DNA of 64,000 nt from contig JAFECB010000017.1 in assembly GCA_018242365.1 (NCBI GenBank), positions 62,001 through 126,000 on the forward strand. Direction: 5' to 3'. The translations under genes were made by a program, and so were the position numbers. The notes under the pieces are model-generated. The model was not told where the DNA came from and ran no database searches. It saw nothing but the letters and a program-made list of their open reading frames with translations. This document shows, one piece after another, positions 21,961-31,257 of the stretch. This stretch comes from Pseudomonadota bacterium (GTDB lineage: Bacteria > Pseudomonadota > Gammaproteobacteria > Xanthomonadales > Xanthomonadaceae). Within the stretch, counting starts at the first letter, position 1. Every line of letters starts with the position of its first letter.

Positions 21961-23202
21961 ATGGCCCTCCCGAAAACCTCGTACCCGAAGCAGGACATCC
22001 GTATCTTGTTGCTGGAAGGCGTCAGCCAGACCGCGGTCGACACCTTCAAGTCTGCCGGCTACAGTCAGATCGAATATCACGCCAAGGCCCTGCCCGAGGA
22101 CGAACTGAAGGCACGCATCGCCGAGGCGCATATCGTCGGCCTGCGTTCGCGCACCCAATTGAGCGCCGAGGTGCTGGCCGAGGCCAAGCGCCTGATCGCG
22201 ATTGGCTGCTTCTGCATCGGCACCAACCAGGTCGACCTGGACAGTGCCGAACAGGCCGGCATCCCGGTGTTCAACGCCCCCTATTCCAATACCCGCAGCG
22301 TGGCCGAACTGGTGGTGGCGCAGGCGGTGATGCTGATGCGCGGCATCCCGCAGAAAAACGCCGAGTGCCATCGCGGCGGCTGGTCGAAGGCCGCCCACGG
22401 CAGCCACGAAGTGCGCGGCAAGACCATCGGCATCATTGGCTATGGCCACATCGGCACCCAGGTCGGCGTGCTGGCCGAGGCATTGGGGATGCAGGTGATC
22501 TTCCACGACATCGAAACCAAGCTGTCGCTGGGCAATGCGCAATCGGCGGGCGGGCTTGCCGAATTGCTGGCCCGCGCCGACGTGGTGACCTTGCATGTCC
22601 CGGAAACGCCGGCCACCCGAAACCTGTTCGGTGCGGCGCAGTTGGCGGCAATGAAGCCCGGTGCCCACCTGATCAATGCCTCACGTGGCACCGTCGTCGA
22701 CATCGACGCACTGGCCACAGCGCTGGGTTCCGGCCAGATCGGCGGCGCGGCAGTGGACGTGTTCCCGAGCGAGCCCAAGGCCAATGGCGATGAATTCCTT
22801 TCCCCGTTGCGCGGCTTGGACAACGTGATCCTGACCCCGCACATCGGCGGCAGCACACTGGAAGCACAGGACAACATCGGGGTGGAGGTGGCAGCCAAAC
22901 TGGTGCGCTACAGCGACAACGGCAGCACCCTGTCGGCGGTCAACTTCCCCGAGGTCACCCTGCCCGAACACGCCGGCAGCCTGCGCCTGCTGCATATCCA
23001 TCGCAACGTGCCGGGCGTGCTGTCGAAGGTCAACGAGATCTTCAGCCGCCACAACCTCAATATCGATGGCCAGTTCCTGCGCACCGATCCCAAGCTGGGT
23101 TATGTGGTGATCGACATCAGCGCCAGCGAAGCACAGGCGCAGGCCGTCCGTGACGAGTTGGCGGCGATCGAAGGTACCCTGCGCACGCGGGTGCTGTATT
23201 GA
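21961..23202 (+). CDS. serA: D-3-phosphoglycerate dehydrogenase
   Basis: A 413-residue NAD-dependent enzyme that catalyses the first step of serine synthesis. The nucleotide-binding motif is IGIIGYGHIGTQVGVLAEAL (about 157-176). The catalytic Arg, Glu and His are in NASRGTVVDIDALA and LTPHIGGSTLEAQ. A C-terminal ACT domain (about 340-413, LLHIHRNVPGVLSKVNEIF) should bind serine for feedback inhibition. This is the E. coli SerA architecture (410 residues). It ends 12 bp before a perfect REP pair and converges with a Nudix gene. Confidence 0.96.
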   Translation: MALPKTSYPKQDIRILLLEGVSQTAVDTFKSAGYSQIEYHAKALPEDELKARIAEAHIVGLRSRTQLSAEVLAEAKRLIAIGCFCIGTNQVDLDSAEQAGIPVFNAPYSNTRSVAELVVAQAVMLMRGIPQKNAECHRGGWSKAAHGSHEVRGKTIGIIGYGHIGTQVGVLAEALGMQVIFHDIETKLSLGNAQSAGGLAELLARADVVTLHVPETPATRNLFGAAQLAAMKPGAHLINASRGTVVDIDALATALGSGQIGGAAVDVFPSEPKANGDEFLSPLRGLDNVILTPHIGGSTLEAQDNIGVEVAAKLVRYSDNGSTLSAVNFPEVTLPEHAGSLRLLHIHRNVPGVLSKVNEIFSRHNLNIDGQFLRTDPKLGYVVIDISASEAQAQAVRDELAAIEGTLRTRVLY

Positions 23203-23213
23203 TCCGATGCATC

Positions 23214-23288
23214 TGATCGCGCCCCTGCGGTGCGCTCCTACGGAATCCCCGCGATGAACCGTAGGAGCGCACCGCAGGGGCGCGATCA
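23214..23288. repeat. Perfect inverted REP pair between serA and the Nudix gene
   Basis: Two 28-bp arms (23214-23241 and 23261-23288) are perfect reverse complements around a 19-bp spacer. Each contains the core GAGCGCACCGCAGGGGCGCG. The element fills the space between two convergent genes and could act as a bidirectional terminator or transcript stabiliser. Confidence 0.9.
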
Positions 23289-23882
23289 TTATTTGGCACG
23301 CGTCTCTTCGATGCGTTCCAACGAGTCAGGGCGGCAGAGCGCCAGCCATTTTCCCGCCATGCGCCGTACCGACGCATCGGCAGCGGGGTCGTTCGCCAGC
23401 GCCGCGATGTCCCGCCAGGCCAGGTCCAGTGATTCCTCGCTGATGGTGAAGGTTTCGTCATCGCCCGCGCGAACCACATAACGCACGTCGTAGTGCCAGT
23501 GCGCCGGCACGCCCTTGTGCTCGGGGATTTGGTGACGATCGAGGTCAAAGATGCCTGCCTCCACGCGCAGGTCGGACAGCCCGGATTCTTCCTCGGCTTC
23601 ACGCAACGCCGCCAGCGTCAGGTCACGCTCGCCATCGGCATGACCGCCCAGTTGCAACCACAGCCCCAGCTTGCGGTGATGGGTCAACAGCACGCGCTGG
23701 CCATCCGCGCTCACCAGCCAGCAGGACGCGGTGAAGTGTCCGGTCAGGCGCTCGCGCCGGAAGGGGTCGACGGGATCGGCGAGCAAGGTTTCGAACAAGG
23801 CCGCGGTGTCGGCCTCGCCCGGCCAACGGCGCGTGTAGTCGGCCAGTGCCTCGGTAAACCCGTCGTCCAACGTCGCAGTCAT
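23289..23882 (-). CDS. Nudix hydrolase
   Basis: A 197-residue Nudix protein. The box GHADGERDLTLAALREAEEE plus SGL (about 85-107) keeps the REAEEE core. The first Glu of the strict GX5E pattern is displaced by one position (GE-R), a variant I associate with a GGHxDG subgroup. Upstream FTASCWLVSADGQRVLLTHH and downstream HWHYDVRYVV strands complete the fold. The substrate is unknown; pyrophosphates of nucleotides or sugars are likely. The ATG at 23882 is preceded by GAGAG. It is divergent from the amino-acid permease gene (156 bp). Confidence 0.82.
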   Translation of the reverse strand: MTATLDDGFTEALADYTRRWPGEADTAALFETLLADPVDPFRRERLTGHFTASCWLVSADGQRVLLTHHRKLGLWLQLGGHADGERDLTLAALREAEEESGLSDLRVEAGIFDLDRHQIPEHKGVPAHWHYDVRYVVRAGDDETFTISEESLDLAWRDIAALANDPAADASVRRMAGKWLALCRPDSLERIEETRAK

Positions 23883-24038
23883 CGAGCTCTCGCGCCCCAA
23901 TCAACCTGAATACGCCAGATTATCGCCGACCATGGCTCACGGTGCTTGTGCTGAACCCACCGAAACGTATAAGGTCGACCGATTGCGGCCTGCATTCTGC
24001 GGCTGCGCCCTGCACGGACCTGAAAGGGGGAGTACCCG

Positions 24039-25517
24039 ATGCTGTTCCAGCGCGTCAAACCACTCGACAAGATCCTCGAGACCGCGGAAAAAAATGCCCT
24101 GACACGCCAGCTTGGCGCGTTCGACCTGACCATGCTCGGCATCGGTGCGGTCATCGGCACCGGCATCTTCGTGCTGACCGCGGTCGCGGCCAACAAGGCC
24201 GGCCCGGGCATGATGTATTCCTTCGTGATCGCCGGCATCGTCTGCGCGCTGACTGCGTTGATGTATTCCGAAATCGCGGCGATGGTCCCGGTCTCGGGCT
24301 CGGCGTACACCTATTCCTATGCCGTGCTCGGTGAGATGGTGGCGTGGATGGTGGGCTGGGCCTTGGTGCTGGAATACGCCGTCGCGGCCGGCGCGGTTGC
24401 GGTGGGTTGGTCCGGTTATGCCAACGGCTTCCTCGTCAATCACGGCATCGGCCTGCCGGAATTCCTGTCGTCCGGGCCGTTCTGGGTGGAACAGCTGAAG
24501 GACGGCGCGGTCGTGCACATGGTCGATGGCGTGACCCACAAGGGCGGGTTCAACCTGATCGCCTTCCTGCTCTCGCTGCTGGTGACTTTCCTGCTCGTCG
24601 CCGGCACCTCGAAGTCCGCCAAGGTCACCGCTTTGCTGGTGATGATCAAGATCATTGCGCTGACGGCCTTCGTCGCACTGACCCTCCCGGTCGTGCAGCA
24701 CGCGAATTTCGAACCGATGTTGCCCAATGGCTGGGGCACGCCGCTTTCGGGCGTTGGCGTGCTGGGCGCCGCCGCCTCGATCTTCTTCGCCTACGTCGGC
24801 TTCGACGCGGTCTCCACGGCCGCCGAGGAAACCAAGAACCCGAACCGCAACATCCCGATCGGCCTGATCGGTTCGCTCGGCATCTGCACCATCTTCTACC
24901 TCATGGTTTCCTACGGCGTTGTCGGCGCCGCCGGTGCACAACCGGGCGGGGAACTCTCGCAGTCGAAGGAGCCGCTGGCCTTCGTCCTGCGCGCCATCGG
25001 CCATCCCACGATCGGTGATGCGGTCGGTTGGGCCGCCATCATCGCGCTGCCGTCGGTGGTGCTGATGATGATCTTCGGCCAGACCCGCATCCTGTTCACC
25101 ATGGCGCGCGACGGCCTGCTGCCGTCGGCCCTGACCAAGGTCCACCCGAAGCACCACACGCCGCACGTGGTCACCTGGATCACCGGCATCGTAGTCTCGT
25201 TCTTCGCCGCGTTGTTCCCGGTGGACATCCTCGCCGACATCTCCAATGCCGGCACCCTGTTCGCGTTCTTCACCGTCGGTATCGGCGTGATGATCCTGCG
25301 CAAGACCGAACCGAACCGCCCGCGTCCGTTCAAGACGCCGATGGTCTGGATCGTCGGGCCGCTGTCGCTGGCCGGCTGCGTGCTGCTGTTCTTCAGCCTG
25401 GGCTGGAACCCGACCATCAAGTTCTTCTGCATCTGGGCCGTGCTCGGCCTGATCGTCTACTTCATGTATGCCCGCCGGCGCAGCAATCTGGCCCCCGGCA
25501 ACGAAGCCAAGGCTTGA
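24039..25517 (+). CDS. Amino-acid permease, APC superfamily (cationic amino-acid transporter-like)
   Basis: A 492-residue protein with 12-14 hydrophobic segments. The first carries LGAFDLTMLGIGAVIGTGIF, the GAVIGTGIF loop that binds the substrate backbone in APC transporters. The second region has YSEIAAMVPVSGSAYTYSYA, and VGFDAVSTAAEETKNPNRNI is the helix-6/7 landmark of the CAT/YfnA subgroup. It should import amino acids by proton or exchange coupling. AGGGGGA lies about 8 bp before the ATG. It is followed by a strong terminator and so appears monocistronic. Confidence 0.9.
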   Translation: MLFQRVKPLDKILETAEKNALTRQLGAFDLTMLGIGAVIGTGIFVLTAVAANKAGPGMMYSFVIAGIVCALTALMYSEIAAMVPVSGSAYTYSYAVLGEMVAWMVGWALVLEYAVAAGAVAVGWSGYANGFLVNHGIGLPEFLSSGPFWVEQLKDGAVVHMVDGVTHKGGFNLIAFLLSLLVTFLLVAGTSKSAKVTALLVMIKIIALTAFVALTLPVVQHANFEPMLPNGWGTPLSGVGVLGAAASIFFAYVGFDAVSTAAEETKNPNRNIPIGLIGSLGICTIFYLMVSYGVVGAAGAQPGGELSQSKEPLAFVLRAIGHPTIGDAVGWAAIIALPSVVLMMIFGQTRILFTMARDGLLPSALTKVHPKHHTPHVVTWITGIVVSFFAALFPVDILADISNAGTLFAFFTVGIGVMILRKTEPNRPRPFKTPMVWIVGPLSLAGCVLLFFSLGWNPTIKFFCIWAVLGLIVYFMYARRRSNLAPGNEAKA

Positions 25518-25534
25518 TCGACGCAACCGCATGC

Positions 25535-25568
25535 AAACGAAAACCCCGCTAGGCCGGGTTTTTCGTTT
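25535..25568. terminator. Bidirectional rho-independent terminator
   Basis: AAACGAAAACCCCG (25535-25548) pairs with CGGGTTTTTCGTTT (25555-25568) with one mismatch. It gives A- and T-rich flanks on both strands. It lies 17 bp after the permease stop. Confidence 0.85.
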
Positions 25569-25623
25569 CCGGGGATCTGACGGCACGCGTATCCTTCGAA
25601 TCCACCCCTCGACGATCCCGCCC

Positions 25624-26283
25624 ATGCACGACCACGAACGCGCCGCCCGGCAATCCCTGATCGACCACTGCCGGGCGATGAATGCCAGCGGGTTGTCGTT
25701 GAACAAATCCGGCAATGCCAGCCTGCGCTGGGGCGATGGCCTGTTGATCACGCCGACCGGGCGCGCCTATGACCGCCTGCTGCCCGAGGACATCGTCTAT
25801 CTGGACGCCGAAGGCCACTGCCCGCCGGGGCAGTTGATCCCGTCCAGCGAGTGGCGCTTCCACTGCGACATCCTGAACGCCTTCCCGGACATGAACGCAG
25901 TGGTCCATGTCCACTCCACCCATGCCACCGCGCTGGCCTGCCTCGGTGAATCCATTCCCGCGTTCCATTACATGGTCGCGGTGGGCGGCGGCGACCGCAT
26001 TCCTTGCGCCGATTACGCCACCTTCGGCACCACCGAGCTTTCCGACAACATCCTGCACGCACTCGCAGGCGGCCTGCGCGCCTGCCTGATGGCCAACCAC
26101 GGCCAGGTCAGCACCGGCAAGACCTTGTCCGAGGCCTATGCACTGGCCGAGGAAGTGGAAAACCTCGCCCGCCAGTACATGCTGGCGCGCACGCTCGGCC
26201 CCACCTGCAACCTGTCTTCCGAAGAAATGACCGTGGTGCTGGAGAAGTTCAAGCACTACGGCCAGCAGCGCAAGCCTGAATAG
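25624..26283 (+). CDS. Class II aldolase/adducin-family protein (FucA-like)
   Basis: A 219-residue Zn-dependent aldolase-fold protein. The phosphate loop is [21 protein letters not shown] (about 20-40, shown in part), the zinc site is [16 protein letters not shown] (about 94-110), and the third His is in [13 protein letters not shown] (about 157). The family cleaves sugar phosphates such as fuculose-1-phosphate. It is directly upstream of mtnB and mtnD, and paralogous to MtnB. A related aldolase (Ald2) cleaves 5-methylthioribulose-1-phosphate in the DHAP shunt of some bacteria. That role here would be inference from context only. Confidence 0.8.
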   Translation: MHDHERAARQSLIDHCRAMNASGLSLNKSGNASLRWGDGLLITPTGRAYDRLLPEDIVYLDAEGHCPPGQLIPSSEWRFHCDILNAFPDMNAVVHVHSTHATALACLGESIPAFHYMVAVGGGDRIPCADYATFGTTELSDNILHALAGGLRACLMANHGQVSTGKTLSEAYALAEEVENLARQYMLARTLGPTCNLSSEEMTVVLEKFKHYGQQRKPE

Positions 26284-26344
26284 TCGTCATCATGATTGGC
26301 GTAAAGGTCATAAACCCGCCGCCGGCAATCGTTACACTGCGCGG

Positions 26345-26980
26345 ATGACCAATCCCGCCTTCGATCACAACCTGTACGCTGGTTGCGCCGCGCAGATCAT
26401 CTCGCACACCCGCGAACTGGCCGCGAAAGGGTTCACTCCCGCCACTGCCGGCAATTTCTCCATCCGCATGGGGCCGGACCACGCCGCCATCACCATTTCC
26501 GGCAAGGACAAGGGCCGCCTGACCGAGGCCGACATCATGGTGGTGAACATGGCCAACGAGCCGGTCGCCACCCACCACCGCCCGTCTGCCGAGGCGGCAC
26601 TGCACACCCATCTGTATCGCCGCTACCCCGAGGTCGGCGCGGTACTGCATACGCACTCGCCGACCCAGACCATCGCCGGCTTGTTGTACGCCGATCGCGG
26701 CCATGTGCCGCTGCGCAATTACGAACTGTTCAAGGCACTGCGCGGCCACGACACCCACGAGGCCGAAGTGGACCTGCCAGTCGTGCCCAATTCGCAGGAC
26801 ATGGACACCCTGACGGCCAGCGTTGATGCGGTCCTCACCGAACCGAACAGCTGGGGCTACCTGATCGCCGGCCACGGCCTGTATGCCTGGGGCCGCGACA
26901 TCAGCGAGGCGCGCCGCCATCTCGACGCCTTCGAGTTCATGCTCGGCTGCGAGCTGGAAATGCGCCGGTTGCGCGCCTGA
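26345..26980 (+). CDS. mtnB: Methylthioribulose-1-phosphate dehydratase
   Basis: A 211-residue Zn enzyme of the methionine salvage pathway; it dehydrates methylthioribulose-1-phosphate. Features are [14 protein letters not shown] (phosphate loop, about 30-43), the paired zinc histidines in [14 protein letters not shown] (about 98-111), the [16 protein letters not shown] stretch, and [13 protein letters not shown] (about 177-189). It is 61 bp after the class II aldolase gene and 13 bp before mtnD. The close link with mtnD separates it from generic aldolases. Confidence 0.92.
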   Translation: MTNPAFDHNLYAGCAAQIISHTRELAAKGFTPATAGNFSIRMGPDHAAITISGKDKGRLTEADIMVVNMANEPVATHHRPSAEAALHTHLYRRYPEVGAVLHTHSPTQTIAGLLYADRGHVPLRNYELFKALRGHDTHEAEVDLPVVPNSQDMDTLTASVDAVLTEPNSWGYLIAGHGLYAWGRDISEARRHLDAFEFMLGCELEMRRLRA

Positions 26981-26993
26981 AGGAGACGCATCG

Positions 26994-27536
26994 ATGAGCC
27001 GCCTGCGCATCTTCGCCGAACGCAATCCCACGCTGCCAGTGCTGACCAAGCACAAGCATGAGGCGATTACCGCCGAGCTGAAAAAGATTGGCGTGGCCTT
27101 CGAACAATGGAAGCCCGCGCGCCCGGTCAAACCGGGTGACGCGCCGGAGAAGGTGATGGCCGCCTACCAGGCCGATATCGACCGACTGGTGGCGGCGCAT
27201 GGCTTCCAGAGCGTCGACGTGGTCAGCATCGCGCCCGATCATCCGGATCGCGCGCTGCTGCGCGCCAAATTCCTCGACGAGCACAGCCACAAGGAAGACG
27301 AGGTGCGTTTCTTCGTGGCCGGCAGCGGGCTGTTTTCACTGCACGTCGGCGAGTCCGTCTACGAGGTCCTGTGCGAGGCCGGCGACCTGATTTCGGTCCC
27401 GGACGGCACCACCCACTGGTTCGACATGGGCCCGGTGCCGAGCTTCGTCGCGATCCGCTTCTTCACCCAGCCCGATGGCTGGGTGGGCTACTTCACCGGC
27501 AGCGACATCGCCCGGCAGTTCCCGCGTTACGAGTAA
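26994..27536 (+). CDS. mtnD: Acireductone dioxygenase
   Basis: A 180-residue cupin enzyme that oxidises acireductone to the keto-acid precursor of methionine. The metal site [20 protein letters not shown] (about 94-113) provides two His and one Glu, and the last His is in [11 protein letters not shown] (about 137-147). AGGAG lies 8 bp before the ATG. It is co-transcribed with mtnB. The enolase-phosphatase gene mtnC, often adjacent, is absent from this cluster and from the whole window. The gene ends at a hairpin-type repeat. Confidence 0.95.
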   Translation: MSRLRIFAERNPTLPVLTKHKHEAITAELKKIGVAFEQWKPARPVKPGDAPEKVMAAYQADIDRLVAAHGFQSVDVVSIAPDHPDRALLRAKFLDEHSHKEDEVRFFVAGSGLFSLHVGESVYEVLCEAGDLISVPDGTTHWFDMGPVPSFVAIRFFTQPDGWVGYFTGSDIARQFPRYE

Positions 27537-27538
27537 AG

Positions 27539-27570
27539 CCCCTCTCCCTTCGGGAGAGGGGTTGGGGTGA
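27539..27570 (+). terminator. Hairpin repeat after mtnD
   Basis: CCCCTCTCCC (27539-27548) and GGGAGAGGGG (27552-27561) form a perfect 10-bp stem with a TTC loop, followed by TTGGGGTGAGGG. This is the common repeat often found at gene ends in Xanthomonas and Pseudomonas relatives. It has no T-tract but may stop or stabilise the mtn transcript. Confidence 0.65.
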
Positions 27571-27591
27571 GGGTCGGGGGTCCGAAAAGGG

Positions 27592-27611
27592 GGAAATGTT
27601 CTCTGACCTCT
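27592..27611. repeat. GGTCAGAGAACATTTC-family repeat, copy B
   Basis: GGAAATGTTCTCTGACCTCT matches the right arm of copy A at 19 of 20 positions. It ends 9 bp before the lysS stop codon. Outer flanks CCGAAAAGG and CTTTTC give a weaker inverted symmetry. Confidence 0.65.
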
Positions 27612-27619
27612 TTTCCCGC

Positions 27620-29131
27620 TTACTGTTCCGGCCGCATGTAAGGAAACAGCAGCACATCGCGGATCGAACTGCTGCCGGTGAGCAGCATCACGAAGCGGTC
27701 GATGCCCACGCCGAGGCCACCGGTGGGCGCAAGGCCCACTTCCAGTGCGCGGATGTAATCGGCATCGTAGTGCATGGCCTCGTCGTCACCCGACGCCTTG
27801 GCCTCGACCTGCGCCTTGAAGCGCGCGGCCTGGTCTTCCGGGTCGTTCAACTCCGAGAAGCCGTTGGCGAGTTCCTTGCCGCCAATGAACAGTTCAAAGC
27901 GGTCGGTGATCCCCGGCTCGCTGTCGGATTCGCGCGCCAATGGCGAGACTTCCACCGGATAGTGGGTGATGAAGGTCGGCTGCACCAGCCCACCTTCCAC
28001 CGTCTTCTCGAAGATTTCCAGCAGCAGCTTGCCCCAGCCGTAGGCCGGCTTGACGTAGATACCCAGTCGCGCCGCGTGCTTGGCTAGCGCCTCGCGGTCG
28101 CGGCAATCCGCCACCGAAATTTCCGGATTCAATTCGCGCACCGCCTCTTCCAACTTCCAGCGGCGGAAGGCCGGCCCGAGATCGATCGAATACCCATCCC
28201 ATTCGAACGTCGTGGTGCCCATCGCCTCGACCGCGACATCGCGCATCATCGCTTCGGTCAAGTCCATCACCTCGATGTACGTGGCGTAGGCCTCGTACAA
28301 CTCGAGCATTGTGAATTCCGGGTTGTGTCGGGTGGACACGCCCTCGTTGCGGAAATTGCGGTTGATCTCATACACCCGCTCGAGGCCACCGACCACGAGG
28401 CGCTTGAGGTAGAGCTCCGGCGCGACGCGCAGGAACAGGTCGAGGTCCAGCGCGTTGTGATGGGTGGTGAAGGGCTTGGCCGTCGCACCGCCGGCGAGGT
28501 AATGCATCATCGGCGTTTCCACCTCGAGGAAACGCCGCGCATCCAGCCAGCGCCGCATGCAGGAGACGATCCGCGAGCGGGCGATGAACACCTCGCGGGC
28601 CTCGGGCGTGACGATCAGGTCGACGTAGCGTTGGCGATAACGCTGCTCGACATCGGCCAGGCCATGGAACTTGTCCGGCAGCGGCCGCAGCGACTTCACC
28701 AGCAGGCGCAGCACTGCCACCTTCACCGACAGCTCTCCGGTCTTGGTCCGCATCAGCGAACCTTCGGCCGCGACGATGTCACCGATATCCCAGCCCTTGA
28801 ACGCATCGTAGGTGTCGCCCAAGGCGGTCGCTTGCAGGAACAACTGGATGCGCCCGCTCATGTCCTGCACGGTGGCAAACGCCGCCTTGCCCATGACGCG
28901 CTTGGCCAGCAGGCGGCCGGCGATGGCGACCTGGCGACCCGTGGCTTCCAGTGCTTCGCCCGTCCACTGCGCGGCATCGGCGTACTCGGCCTGCAGGTCG
29001 CCGGCGAAGTCGTTGCGCTTGGCGTCGTTGGGAAACGCAATGCCCTGCCCGCGCAGCGCGGCGAGCTTGGCGCGGCGCTCGGCGATCAGGTGATTTTCAT
29101 CGAGGACAGGTTGGGGATTGGCGTCGGTCAT
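27620..29131 (-). CDS. lysS: Lysyl-tRNA synthetase, class II
   Basis: A 503-residue class II synthetase that charges tRNA-Lys. The N-terminal OB-fold anticodon-binding domain spans about 60-170 ([20 protein letters not shown]). Catalytic motifs follow: motif 1 near [20 protein letters not shown], motif 2 [20 protein letters not shown] (about 260-280), and motif 3 [20 protein letters not shown] near the C-terminus. The length matches the family. It is 51 bp downstream of prfB, and the prfB-lysS pair is conserved in proteobacteria. Confidence 0.97.
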   Translation of the reverse strand: MTDANPQPVLDENHLIAERRAKLAALRGQGIAFPNDAKRNDFAGDLQAEYADAAQWTGEALEATGRQVAIAGRLLAKRVMGKAAFATVQDMSGRIQLFLQATALGDTYDAFKGWDIGDIVAAEGSLMRTKTGELSVKVAVLRLLVKSLRPLPDKFHGLADVEQRYRQRYVDLIVTPEAREVFIARSRIVSCMRRWLDARRFLEVETPMMHYLAGGATAKPFTTHHNALDLDLFLRVAPELYLKRLVVGGLERVYEINRNFRNEGVSTRHNPEFTMLELYEAYATYIEVMDLTEAMMRDVAVEAMGTTTFEWDGYSIDLGPAFRRWKLEEAVRELNPEISVADCRDREALAKHAARLGIYVKPAYGWGKLLLEIFEKTVEGGLVQPTFITHYPVEVSPLARESDSEPGITDRFELFIGGKELANGFSELNDPEDQAARFKAQVEAKASGDDEAMHYDADYIRALEVGLAPTGGLGVGIDRFVMLLTGSSSIRDVLLFPYMRPEQ

Positions 29132-29182
29132 GGGGGCGGTTCGCTGTTCGGAGGGATCGGGGCTGGGCGAAGGTCGACGCGG

Positions 29183-30311
29183 TCAGGCCGCGTCGCTGCG
29201 TTTCGCCCCGGCCTCCAGCCCGGACTTCAGGCTGGCCTCGACGAATTCGTCGAGATCGCCGTCCAGCACCTTCTGGGTGTCGCTGCGTTCGATCCCGGTG
29301 CGCAGGTCCTTGATGCGGCTTTGATCCAGCACATAGTTGCGAATCTGGCTGCCCCAGCCGATGTCGGACTTGGTGGCTTCCAGCGCATCCTTCTCGGCGT
29401 TGCGCTTCTGCACTTCCAGCTCGTAGAGCTTGGCCTTCAGCATCTTCATCGCGCGGTCGCGGTTGGCATGCTGGCTGCGCTCGGTCTGGCAGGCCACGAC
29501 CACGCCGCTGGGAACGTGGGTGATGCGCACCGCCGATTCGGTCTTGTTGACGTGCTGACCACCGGCGCCGGAGCTGCGATACACGTCGGTCTTGAGGTCG
29601 GCCGGATTGATCTCGATATCGATGTCGTCGTCCACTTCCGGCGCCACGAACACCGAGGTGAAACTGGTGTGGCGACGGTTGTCGGAATCGAACGGCGACT
29701 TGCGCACCAGTCGGTGCACGCCGATCTCGGTCTTCAGCCAGCCGTAGGCATAGTCGCCCTCGACGCGGAAGGTGGCGGACTTGATCCCGGCCACGTCGCC
29801 GCCGGAAACTTCCATCAGTTCGGCCTTCCATCCACGCGACTCCGCCCAGCGCAGGTACATGCGCAGCAGCATTTCCGCCCAGTCCTGCGCCTCGGTGCCG
29901 CCGGCACCGGCCTGGATGTCGACGAAGGCATTGCAGCCGTCCATCTTGCCGGAGAACATGCGCTGGAACTCGATCGCCTCCACGCCTTTCTGGTAGCGGT
30001 CGATGTCATCGACCACGGCCAGCGCGGTGTCCTCGTCGTCCTCCATCTCGGCCAGGTCGAGCAATTCGCTCGAGCCTGCCAAGCCGTCCTTCAGCTCGCG
30101 GATGCCATTGACGACCTTGTCCAACTGCGAACGTTCGCGGCCGAGCGCCTGCGCACGCGCGGAATCGTTCCAGACATCCGGGTGTTCCAGTTCGCGTTCG
30201 ACTTCTTCCAGGCGTTCACGCTTGGCGTCGTAGTCAAAGATACCCCCGGAGCGCATCGAGCCGACCGGTCAGGTCGGCGATGCGGGCTCGGATGGGATTG
30301 AGCTCGATCAT
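29183..30311 (-). CDS. prfB: Peptide chain release factor 2, with programmed +1 frameshift
   Basis: RF2 reads UGA and UAA stops and triggers peptide release. Translation starts at the ATG at 30311 with [20 protein letters not shown]. It meets an in-frame TGA as codon 26 (30236-30234) and continues in the +1 frame ([17 protein letters not shown]) for a total of about 375 residues. The stop-recognition motif SPF (in [11 protein letters not shown]) and the catalytic GGQ ([12 protein letters not shown], about 255) are present. The break is the normal autoregulatory frameshift and not a mutation. It lies 67 bp downstream of the LytTR regulator gene and leads into lysS. Confidence 0.97.
30233..30251 (-). 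promoter_or_regulatory. RF2 programmed frameshift site
   Basis: On the minus strand CGGGGGTATCTTTGAC contains the Shine-Dalgarno-like GGGGG, the slippery CTT and TGA C, as in E. coli prfB. Low RF2 slows termination at the UGA and favours the +1 shift, which makes more RF2. Confidence 0.95.
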
Positions 30312-30378
30312 GGGGGCATCGCACAGTCAGGTGAATCGGACATTTTAGCAGTGCATGAGCCGGTAACGCCGGTTGAAG

Positions 30379-31257
30379 CTAGCCCTCCAACCCCACCCGC
30401 TGCCGTAGCGCCGTGCGGTAGGTTCGGCTGCAGGGCAGTTTCGCCCCATCTTGCATGTGGATCCGCGCATCGCCGGTGTCCAAGGGCTCGATCGACGCCA
30501 GTTGATCCAGATTGACCATGTAACTGCGGTGGATGCGGGCGAAACGCGTCGGGTCGAGTTTTTCCTCGATGCCGGCGAGGGTACTGCGCAGCGGGTAGTC
30601 ATGCCCGCGCACGTGCAGGTTCACGTAGTTGCCGGAGGCTTGCAGCCATTCGATGTCATTGGCCGCGATCAGGAATTCACGCCCCAGTTTGCGGATGAGG
30701 AAGCGTTCCGGTCGCTCCACTGGCTCCACCGGCGGGCCCTCGTCCGGCGCGGACAACAGGCTGGCCTCGCCCTGCATGCGTCGCAGGACAAAGCGATAGC
30801 CTTCGAGGATGGCCACGGCACCGGCGTAGGTACGCACATCCTTCAGGTATTCGTAGCCGAATTCCCACCACCACAGGCCGAAGTCGTAATGCTCGCCGGC
30901 ATTGGCGTAGGCGAGTTTTCGCAGCGCCACCATCCCAGCCACGTGCAAGACCGACCACGCCAGACTGCCCAGCAGATGGATCGGCAGCATCCGCCGCATG
31001 GTGTCCAAATGCAGGGGGAAACGACGGGTGAACCAGACCAGGGCCGGCACCAGAGCCAGGGTGGTAAGCGCCGAGCTGGCCTCCCACACCACCGGCTGCC
31101 AGGCGGTGAAGTCCAGATGCGCCCGCTGCACGTCCATGTTCACGGTGATGCTGTTGGCCACCGTGCTGATCAGGCATTGCAGGATCCAGAACCCGGGCTC
31201 GATGACACGTCGCCACGGCAGGTAGCGCTGGTAGAAGCCCGGCGACGTCGATTCCAT
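30379..31257 (-). CDS. rpfD: Membrane-anchored LytTR transcription regulator (RpfD-like)
   Basis: A 292-residue protein. The N-terminal half has about four hydrophobic helices (for example VIEPGFWILQCLISTVANSI and MLPIHLLGSLAWSVLHVAGM). The C-terminal LytTR DNA-binding domain (about 193-290) has FLIRKLGREFLIAANDIEWL, ASGNYVNLHV and RFARIHRSYMVNLDQL. No receiver domain is present, so the membrane part is probably the input. In Xanthomonas the LytTR protein RpfD is encoded in the same place after prfB, which supports the symbol, though the regulated genes are unknown. The ATG at 31257 is chosen from several in-frame starts. It is divergent from an OpgC-like gene (154 bp). Confidence 0.7.
   Translation of the reverse strand: MESTSPGFYQRYLPWRRVIEPGFWILQCLISTVANSITVNMDVQRAHLDFTAWQPVVWEASSALTTLALVPALVWFTRRFPLHLDTMRRMLPIHLLGSLAWSVLHVAGMVALRKLAYANAGEHYDFGLWWWEFGYEYLKDVRTYAGAVAILEGYRFVLRRMQGEASLLSAPDEGPPVEPVERPERFLIRKLGREFLIAANDIEWLQASGNYVNLHVRGHDYPLRSTLAGIEEKLDPTRFARIHRSYMVNLDQLASIEPLDTGDARIHMQDGAKLPCSRTYRTALRQRVGLEG

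Noticed and set aside
25624..26283. Duplicate mtnB
   Set aside because: It shares the aldolase fold but lacks the close match to the MtnB zinc and GHGLYAWG segments, so it is kept as a separate class II aldolase-family protein.
26284..26344. SAM riboswitch before mtnB
   Set aside because: The 61-bp gap is too short and shows no riboswitch-like stems.
29183..30311. Frameshifted or broken prfB
   Set aside because: The frame break is the programmed RF2 frameshift site, not a lesion.
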